Assembly (NCBI GenBank): GCA_002396085.1 | Contig: DGWI01000009.1 | Span: 1-33,717, forward strand | Origin: Porphyromonadaceae bacterium UBA4262 | Lineage (GTDB): Bacteria; Bacteroidota; Bacteroidia; Bacteroidales; Muribaculaceae | DNA length: 33,717 nt | Direction: 5' to 3' | Shown: positions 29,271 to 33,717 of the stretch, one piece after another | Numbering within the stretch: position 1 is the first letter of the stretch | Layout: the number at the start of each line of letters is the position of its first letter | Made by a program: the position numbers and the translations under genes | The notes under the pieces: generated by a model | Seen by the model: only the letters and a program-made list of their open reading frames with translations | The model's database searches: none | Told to the model about the DNA's origin: nothing

Positions 29271-30956
29271 CTTGATGTTATAGCGTGCCTCAACGACATT
29301 GATGATGTAGTCGCCCAGTTTCTCACACTCTTTGATCAGCGCCACATAGACCGTGCCCATGCCGTAGTCGTAGACGTGCTCGTTGACATCGACCAAGTTG
29401 CGTTCAAGCAGTTCCTGGCAGGTGTGGTCGATGTCGGCCTCGATGGCATAACTGTCGCTGACGGCATAGTCCTCCTTGGGCCCCTGCATGACTCTTACCA
29501 TCTGTGTCATGGCGTTGTCACACAGGTCAAGCATCGTTTCGAGATGTTGTTGCAAATCTTCGCCGAACGTGTCGTTCTGTTCGCGGCGGCGCTTGAGTGT
29601 GCGTGCCAGGTTGAAGCATGAGTCACCGATGCTCTCCAGTTCGCCTATCTCACGCATCATGTTGCGGATTTTGACCTTGGTCTCATCGCTCAGGTGAGCC
29701 GAACTCACCTGCTCTAGATAACGTGCGATCTCAATCTCCATGTTGTCGGACATCTCCTCATACTTGACCACACGCTGATAGGTCTCGTCAAATTTCTTGG
29801 TATCGTTCTCGTTGACCATGCCACGCACCATTGATAGCATGGCTTGCATGCGCTCGGAAAACACGACAATCTCCTTCTGTGCCTGCAGCACCGAGATTTC
29901 GGGGGTGCGCATGATGCCACTCTGTATATATTGCAGACGGAACTCCTCGTCCTCAGGCTTCTCCTTGCCCTTGATGATCCAGCAGCACAGACGCTCGATC
30001 TGTGGGATGAACCACACCAGGATGAAGGTGTTGGACACGTTGAACAGCGAGTGGAAGGCTGCAAGGGCAAATGACAACTTGACGGGGCTCTGTTTGTCGG
30101 CACCCGGATCAAGCCCGACAAGCGAGCAGGCAAAGTCAACAAATGGGAAGAATAGGCAAAGCACCCATGTCACACCGAAGACGTTGAACACCAGGTGGGC
30201 CAATGCTGCGCGGCGCGCCTGGGTGTTACCGGTCAGTGCCGCCAAGTTGGCGGTGAGGGTCGTGCCGATGTTCTCACCCATGACCAGCGCAATGCCCTGA
30301 TAGATGCTCATCACGCCACTGGTGCACAACACCATGGTGATGGCCATGATAGCAGCCGACGACTGCGCGATGATGGTGAGGATGGTGCCGATGAGCAGGA
30401 ACAACAGGATGGTCAGGTAGCTCGACGAGTCGAACGACGAGAAGAATGCCACCACCGATGGGTTGTGGGCCAAGTCCAGTTCCTTGCCGGTCACCGACAG
30501 TGTGCCCAATGCGAAGAAAAGGAATGCTACACCAAAGAGGAAGTCACCAAACAATCGCTTGCTCTTGATGTGGATGAGCAGAATGCCAATCAGGAAGGCT
30601 GGCCATACGATGCTGGAGATGTTGAACGAGAAGCCAGCCGACATAATCCAAGCCGAGAGGGTGGTTCCGATGTTGGCACCCATGATCACGCTGATGGCTT
30701 GCGCTAGTGTCAATAGGCCGGCGTTAACAAACGACACGGTCATCACCGTTGTTGCTGCCGATGACTGTACGGCCACGGTGAGCAGCATACCAGTGAGGAT
30801 GCCCGTGAAGCGGTTGGTGGTCATCGCGCCCAGCACGTGGCGCAACTGCGGACCAGTCATCTTTTGTAGAGCCTCGCTCATCACCTTCATGCCATAGATG
30901 AGCAATGCCAACGCGCCCATCAACTTGAGCGATATCAGCCAGTAATTTTGTTCCAT
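29268..30956 (-). CDS. Na/Pi cotransporter family protein with PhoU-like C-terminal domain
   Basis: From MEQNYW the protein has 562 residues. The N-terminal two thirds contain the paired repeats of the PNaS (NptA) family, each with QSSA (64-67, VAVQSSAATTV; and about 198-201, IAQSSAAIMAI) and with NIGTTL (95-100 and 229-234). About eight membrane segments are expected. The C-terminal third (about 330-562) is an acidic helical PhoU-like region. It imports phosphate with sodium, or is a relative with an altered role. It is followed by the response regulator pair in the same direction. The start was moved from an upstream in-frame ATG because MEQNYWLISL fits family members. Confidence 0.9.
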   Translation of the reverse strand: MEQNYWLISLKLMGALALLIYGMKVMSEALQKMTGPQLRHVLGAMTTNRFTGILTGMLLTVAVQSSAATTVMTVSFVNAGLLTLAQAISVIMGANIGTTLSAWIMSAGFSFNISSIVWPAFLIGILLIHIKSKRLFGDFLFGVAFLFFALGTLSVTGKELDLAHNPSVVAFFSSFDSSSYLTILLFLLIGTILTIIAQSSAAIMAITMVLCTSGVMSIYQGIALVMGENIGTTLTANLAALTGNTQARRAALAHLVFNVFGVTWVLCLFFPFVDFACSLVGLDPGADKQSPVKLSFALAAFHSLFNVSNTFILVWFIPQIERLCCWIIKGKEKPEDEEFRLQYIQSGIMRTPEISVLQAQKEIVVFSERMQAMLSMVRGMVNENDTKKFDETYQRVVKYEEMSDNMEIEIARYLEQVSSAHLSDETKVKIRNMMREIGELESIGDSCFNLARTLKRRREQNDTFGEDLQQHLETMLDLCDNAMTQMVRVMQGPKEDYAVSDSYAIEADIDHTCQELLERNLVDVNEHVYDYGMGTVYVALIKECEKLGDYIINVVEARYNIK

Positions 30957-30982
30957 TCTAGATGTTCTTTTTGAAATTTTGT

Positions 30983-31016
30983 GCAAAATTACAAACACCA
31001 CATCAAACTGAGGCAA
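30983..31016 (-). promoter_or_regulatory. Promoter of the Na/Pi cotransporter
   Basis: The minus-strand -7 box TAATTTTGC (30983-30991) has a TTG (31014-31016) at a spacing of 22. The ATG is 27 bases downstream at 30956. Confidence 0.72.
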
Positions 31017-31099
31017 TGGCGACTGTTACGATACTGTTACAATGCCCCGAACAAACTGAAAAACAAACAAAAAATGAGGTTGATAGTAAAAATTTTTGA

Positions 31100-31120
31100 T
31101 TCTCAATTCTCAATTTTCAA
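31100..31120. repeat. TTCTCAATTTTCAA repeat copy
   Basis: TTCTCAA then TTCTCAATTTTCAA, with 24 bases (31099-31122) identical to 19949-19972. It ends just before the rpsU promoter. Confidence 0.7.
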
Positions 31121-31130
31121 TTTTTTGTAT

Positions 31131-31139
31131 TACCTTTGC
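31131..31139 (+). promoter_or_regulatory. Promoter -7 box of rpsU
   Basis: TACCTTTGC is an exact match to TAnnTTTGC. It lies 285 bases upstream of the rpsU ATG, so the leader is unusually long for so small a gene. The -33 position is AT-rich repeat without a clear TTG. Confidence 0.75.
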
Positions 31140-31144
31140 AGCCG

Positions 31145-31424
31145 TAAAACTGAAAGGAGGTTTGTAAAGACTGACTTAAATGACTGAAATTGAACATATA
31201 ACCCCATCAGTGCGGCCCCTCTGCCTGGCCGCCAGTTGATGCGTCGAGAGTCGTGAATGACTCATGGGCATCTATATAATAAGGTGGAATACATCACTCA
31301 CATCGTGGCAACGACTCATGAAGAGGGGGCTTCGGTAACCGAAGGCCTGGAGTCTTGGGCCGCGTCACATCGAGAAGATAAATTCAAAAACAAAACAATA
31401 ACTTTTTTAAAATCAAACGAAATT
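31145..31424 (+). ncRNA. Long structured rpsU leader, candidate regulatory RNA
   Basis: The transcript before rpsU is about 280 bases. It starts with AAAGGAGG (31153-31160), a perfect anti-Shine-Dalgarno complement in an organism that hardly uses one. Helices visible are GCGGCC (31212-31217) with GGCCGC (31227-31232) and CTTCGG (31330-31335) with CCGAAG (31339-31344). GAGTC (31248-31252) can pair with GACTC (31259-31263), or GAGTCGT with ACGACTC (31311-31317), as alternatives. The last 40 bases before the ATG are A-rich and unpaired. No known riboswitch was recognised. A short open frame (31180, 19 codons) exists but has no coding support. Confidence 0.55.
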
Positions 31425-31616
31425 ATGATTATCGTACCTGTGAAGGAAGGCGAGAACATCGAGCGCGCCTTGAAGAAGTTCAAACGTAAATATGAGAAGA
31501 CCGGCATCGTCAAGGAGTTGCGTGCCCGCCAGGCTTTCCAGAAGCCTTCGGTGACCAACCGCAAGAAGATGATGAAGGCTGTCTACGTTCAGCAACTGCG
31601 CAACGCCGAGGAGTAA
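31425..31616 (+). CDS. rpsU: Ribosomal protein bS21
   Basis: The 63-residue protein matches bS21 in length and sequence: MIIVPVKEGENIERALKKFK, then RKYEKTGIVKELRARQAFQK, then a basic tail. The start at MIIVP agrees with the family. The frame stays open for 56 codons upstream, but that is leader and is not used. bS21 binds the 30S platform near the 3' end of 16S rRNA; in Bacteroidia it helps hide the anti-Shine-Dalgarno sequence. A strong terminator follows. Confidence 0.97.
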   Translation: MIIVPVKEGENIERALKKFKRKYEKTGIVKELRARQAFQKPSVTNRKKMMKAVYVQQLRNAEE

Positions 31617-31642
31617 TACTCGCCGTTATGGTCAATCGTCTC

Positions 31643-31682
31643 AAGTCGCCCTTGTCGAAAGGGCGACTTTTGTCGCTTTTTA
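31643..31682 (+). terminator. Terminator of rpsU
   Basis: An 11-pair stem, AAGTCGCCCTT (31643-31653) with AAGGGCGACTT (31659-31669), has a five-base loop and is followed by a T-rich tail, TTGTCGCTTTTT. Confidence 0.9.
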
Positions 31683-31712
31683 TGGGGCAAAAGTGATTTT
31701 TTTGCTCAAAAA

Positions 31713-31744
31713 TTTGGTGGTGTCACAAAAAGTTGCTATCTTCG
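31713..31744 (+). promoter_or_regulatory. Promoter of the tyrosine recombinase and hpf
   Basis: TTTG (31713-31716), a 20-base spacer, then TATCTTCG (31737-31744), which differs from TAnnTTTG at one base. The likely start near 31748 leaves a short leader before the recombinase. Confidence 0.68.
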
Positions 31745-31777
31745 TTGCGAGCGAACAAAATGATGCTCACATTGACG

Positions 31778-32677
31778 ATGAACGACACAGTCATTGAACA
31801 ATTCTTGACGCACCAGCGGGTTGAGTTGAACCGCTCGGCGTTGACGGTTGACAGTTACCGCAACGACCTGGAGCAGTTCGTACAGCACCTCGCCGGCCGG
31901 GATGGATTGGACTGGGCATCGGTCACCGTCAATGATGTGAGAGCGTGGTTGGTTGAACGCTCGTCGCAAGGCGACAGCGCGCGCACTCTGCGCCGCAAGG
32001 TGCAGTCGCTGCGGGCGATGTACAAGTGGCTGATGCGTCGTGGTGAGTCGGAGCAAAACCCGGCGGCCGACATCGAGTTGGCACGATTGCCCAAGCGTCT
32101 GCCTCACCTGTTGCGACCTCAGAACCTTGACGGGCTGCTCGACAAAGAGGTGGACGTGACCGACTTTGAGCAGGTGCGCAACCATGTGATGCTGCTCATG
32201 TTCTACACCACAGGCATCCGTCGGGCCGAACTCATGGGGCTGCAGGACGCTTGGGTCGACACATCGGCATTGCAGTTGCGGGTGCATGGCAAGCGCGACA
32301 AGGATCGCATCGTTCCCTTCGGGCCTGAATTGGCACAGTGGATTGCTCGCTACCGTCAGGTGCGCGCAACCACGGTCGGCAAGACCGACCTGTTCTTTGT
32401 CCGTCCCGACGGCAAGCCGCTCTATCCGGCGCTGGTCTACCGCGTGGTGCACTGTGCACTGCAGTGTGTCGGTGGCGGCGACCAGTTGAGCCCGCATGTG
32501 CTGCGCCACTCGTTTGCCAGTGCAATGCTCAACGACGGCGCCGACTTGGCCAGTGTCAAGGAGCTGCTGGGGCACGAGTCGCTAGCCGCGACGCAAGTCT
32601 ACACCCACATCACGCTCAGCGAACTTAAAACACATTACAAACTTGCCCATCCCAGGGCGCTTAAAAAAGGAGGTTAA
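31778..32677 (+). CDS. xerC: Tyrosine recombinase, XerC-like
   Basis: From ATG 31778 the protein has 299 residues, the usual XerC size; ATGs at 31760 and 31763 are alternatives. The N-terminal SAM-like core-binding domain spans about 1-90 (VIEQFLTHQRVELNRSALTV). The catalytic domain has all six residues: R148 (TTGIRRAEL), K172 (HGKRDKDR), H240 and R243 (SPHVLRHSFA), H266 (LLGHESLA) and nucleophile Y275 (QVYTHITL). It probably resolves chromosome dimers at dif. The neighbouring hpf, tRNAs and tuf are a conserved Bacteroidales arrangement, so it is a housekeeping gene and not a mobile integrase. Confidence 0.93.
   Translation: MNDTVIEQFLTHQRVELNRSALTVDSYRNDLEQFVQHLAGRDGLDWASVTVNDVRAWLVERSSQGDSARTLRRKVQSLRAMYKWLMRRGESEQNPAADIELARLPKRLPHLLRPQNLDGLLDKEVDVTDFEQVRNHVMLLMFYTTGIRRAELMGLQDAWVDTSALQLRVHGKRDKDRIVPFGPELAQWIARYRQVRATTVGKTDLFFVRPDGKPLYPALVYRVVHCALQCVGGGDQLSPHVLRHSFASAMLNDGADLASVKELLGHESLAATQVYTHITLSELKTHYKLAHPRALKKGG
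32668..32673 (+). promoter_or_regulatory. Strong Shine-Dalgarno site of hpf, inside the recombinase gene end
   Basis: AGGAGG ends five bases before the hpf ATG (32679). It is made of the last two recombinase glycine codons (GGA GGT) and lies just before the TAA. Such a perfect site is rare in this window, where most starts have none. Confidence 0.85.
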
Positions 32678-32678
32678 T

Positions 32679-32972
32679 ATGGAAGTTAAGATCCAAGCCA
32701 TTCACTTCGATGCTACCGAGAAGTTGCAACAGTTCATCACCAAGAAGGTTGAGAAACTTGTAAAGCACAACGAGATGATTAACAATGTTGAGGTCAACTT
32801 GAAGGTTGTCAAGCCTGAGACTGCTATGAACAAGGAGGCCTCTGTCAAGTTGCTCATGCCACAACAGGACGACCTGTTCGCGTCGAAGACTGCCGACACC
32901 TTTGAGGAGGCCATCGACCTGTGCGTGGACGCCCTTAAGCGCCAACTCGAGAAGACCCGCAAAGACAAGTAA
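32679..32972 (+). CDS. hpf: Ribosome hibernation-promoting factor (short form)
   Basis: The 97-residue protein matches the short HPF/YfiA family: VKIQAIHFDATEKLQQFITK at the start, the RNA-facing K-rich helices, and TFEEAIDLCVDALKRQLEKT near the end. It binds the 30S decoding region and silences ribosomes when growth slows. The start was chosen because it follows a strong Shine-Dalgarno site; an upstream in-frame ATG (32643) lies within the recombinase. It begins one base after the recombinase stop. Confidence 0.95.
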   Translation: MEVKIQAIHFDATEKLQQFITKKVEKLVKHNEMINNVEVNLKVVKPETAMNKEASVKLLMPQQDDLFASKTADTFEEAIDLCVDALKRQLEKTRKDK

Positions 32973-32991
32973 GTTTGGCCCGCAAAGCACA

Positions 32992-33021
32992 GCTCCCCGC
33001 TCCTGGATAGGGGCGGGGAGC
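32992..33021 (+). terminator. GC-rich hairpin after hpf, probable terminator or processing site
   Basis: A 12-pair stem, GCTCCCCGCTCC (32992-33003) with GGGGCGGGGAGC (33010-33021), has one G-T pair and a six-base loop. A T run is lacking, so it may protect the 3' end. The gap 33022-33103 is AT-rich with A tracts and shows no gene. Confidence 0.65.
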
Positions 33022-33103
33022 CTCTATATAATAAGGTGTAATTCTTTTTGAGGCCGAAAAAAACGGAAAAACGCACTTTTTTTGAAAAAAAAGTTGCGAA
33101 AGT

Positions 33104-33135
33104 TTTGCCAGTTCAAAAAATGGCTGTATCTTTGC
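33104..33135 (+). promoter_or_regulatory. Promoter of the tRNA-tuf operon
   Basis: TTTG (33104-33107), a 19-base spacer and TATCTTTGC (33127-33135) form an ideal Bacteroidetes promoter. The A tracts just upstream (about 33087-33092) resemble an UP element. The first tRNA begins 44 bases downstream. Confidence 0.9.
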
Positions 33136-33179
33136 ACCCGCAAAACGAGTTCAACCTGTCGGTACTCGTGAGAGCGACT

Positions 33180-33253
33180 GCCTCTTTAGCTCAGTTGGCC
33201 AGAGCACGTGATTTGTAATCTCGGGGTCGTTGGTTCGAATCCGACAAGAGGCT
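33180..33253 (+). tRNA. tRNA-Thr(UGU)
   Basis: Acceptor GCCTCTT/AAGAGGC is fully paired, the T arm GGTTCGAATCC is intact, and the anticodon loop is TTTGTAA with anticodon TGT. No encoded CCA. Confidence 0.95.
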
Positions 33254-33267
33254 CTAAAAAACATGTT

Positions 33268-33350
33268 GGGTAGATTCCAGAGTGGCCAAATGGGGCAGAC
33301 TGTAAATCTGCTGCGTCATCGCTTCGGTGGTTCGAATCCATCTCTACCCA
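33268..33350 (+). tRNA. tRNA-Tyr(GUA)
   Basis: Acceptor GGGTAGA/TCTACCC is fully paired. The long variable arm (class II) GCGTCATCGCTTCGGT is typical of bacterial tRNA-Tyr. The anticodon is GTA within CTGTAAATC. Confidence 0.95.
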
Positions 33351-33357
33351 CACCAAT

Positions 33358-33430
33358 GCGGAAGTAGCTCAGTCGATAGAGCATCAGCCTTCCAAGCTGA
33401 GGGCCGCGGGTTTGAATCCCGTCTTCCGCT
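33358..33430 (+). tRNA. tRNA-Gly(UCC)
   Basis: Acceptor GCGGAAG/CTTCCGC is fully paired; the anticodon loop CTTCCAA holds TCC. Discriminator T. Confidence 0.95.
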
Positions 33431-33445
33431 CAACGAAACGAAATT

Positions 33446-33517
<72 letters not shown>

Positions 33518-33522
33518 CAATG

Positions 33523-33591
33523 ACATATCAGACGCTTCGCCTCTCAATGATCGCGAGTTAATCGGCTCACTGGGGGCGAAGAGTAATATGT
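33523..33591 (+). promoter_or_regulatory. Structured leader between tRNA-Thr and tuf
   Basis: ACATAT (33523-33528) can pair with ATATGT (33586-33591), and CTTCGCC (33535-33541) with GGCGAAG (33575-33581), enclosing 33 bases. It could be a processing signal for releasing the tRNA or a control element for tuf. No function is known to me. Confidence 0.5.
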
Positions 33592-33637
33592 AGTAGTGTG
33601 AAACAAAAACATTTATTCCAAAAATAGTAACTAAGTT

Positions 33638-33717
33638 ATGGCAAAAGAGAAATTCGAAAGATCCAAGCCGCATGTAAACATCGGTACGATCGGTCACGTT
33701 GACCACGGTAAGACCAC
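33638..33717 (+). CDS. tuf: Elongation factor Tu (partial, runs off window)
   Basis: The first 26 residues read MAKEKFERSKPHVNIGTIGH then VDHGKT, containing the P-loop GHVDHGKT. Start ATG at 33638 agrees with all known EF-Tu proteins. Only the first 80 bases are within the window. It is in the same transcript as the four tRNAs. Confidence 0.98.
   Translation, partial: MAKEKFERSKPHVNIGTIGHVDHGKT

Noticed and set aside
31180..31239. A 19-codon leader peptide upstream of rpsU
   Set aside because: The Shine-Dalgarno is about 19 bases from its ATG, too far, and the frame has no amino-acid run suggesting attenuation.
31257..31424. In-frame 56-codon N-terminal extension of rpsU
   Set aside because: bS21 proteins start at MIIVPVKEGE; the extension is leader RNA with hairpins and has no similarity to bS21.
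31778..32677. Integrase of a mobile island at the tRNA cluster
   Set aside because: No attachment repeats or cargo genes are seen, and the order recombinase, hpf, tRNAs, tuf is a conserved chromosomal block.

Overview
The window is Bacteroidales chromosome, most likely from a gut Muribaculaceae- or Prevotella-like lineage (family is an inference). The evidence is SusC/D/E/F genes, secreted proteins with T9SS-like C-termini, TAnnTTTG promoter boxes in place of sigma70 boxes, almost no Shine-Dalgarno sequences, and a conserved tail of recombinase, hpf, tRNAs Thr-Tyr-Gly-Thr and tuf. Coding DNA is GC-rich and intergenic DNA is strikingly AT-rich. 

Layout. (1) 1-246, minus strand: promoter and 5' exon of a tRNA-Leu whose anticodon loop is interrupted by a group I intron that runs off the window edge. 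(2) 427-6483, minus: a secreted duplicated-domain protein, a GH3 beta-glucosidase, a Rieske-like lipoprotein and a THUMP-like methyltransferase. (3) 6683-16527: a carbohydrate-uptake locus with susC, susD, susE-like and susF-like genes on the minus strand, a separate secreted SusE/F-like protein with dockerin-like repeats, and a divergent LacI-family regulator. Two matching LacI-type operators, one in front of each minus-strand unit at the same distance from the promoter, tie these into one regulon. (4) 16624-21756, plus: PafA-type alkaline phosphatase, gamma-carbonic anhydrase-like protein, an unrecognised exported protein and aminopeptidase P. (5) 21789-25213: hairpins, tandem G-rich repeats, a large unrecognised secreted protein, and a compact REP-type element. 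In that element an HUH (Y1) transposase is flanked by inverted three-hairpin modules whose apical loops all read GNA. (6) 25233-30956, minus: membrane TPR/AraC regulator, small membrane protein, histidine kinase and response regulator, and a Na/Pi cotransporter with a PhoU-like tail. (7) 31131-33717, plus: rpsU with a long leader, tyrosine recombinase, hpf, four tRNAs and the start of tuf.

How the genes work together. The Sus-like proteins would bind a glycan at the surface and import it, with the LacI protein sensing a product. The GH3 enzyme could trim the oligosaccharides. No GH13 or GH97 gene is present, so starch is not established as the substrate. The kinase/regulator pair next to the Na/Pi transporter suggests, without proof, phosphate-related control. 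The most unusual items are the tRNA-Leu group I intron, the GNA-hairpin element, the paired LacI operators, a 9-bp TCTAG satellite and the rpsU leader.
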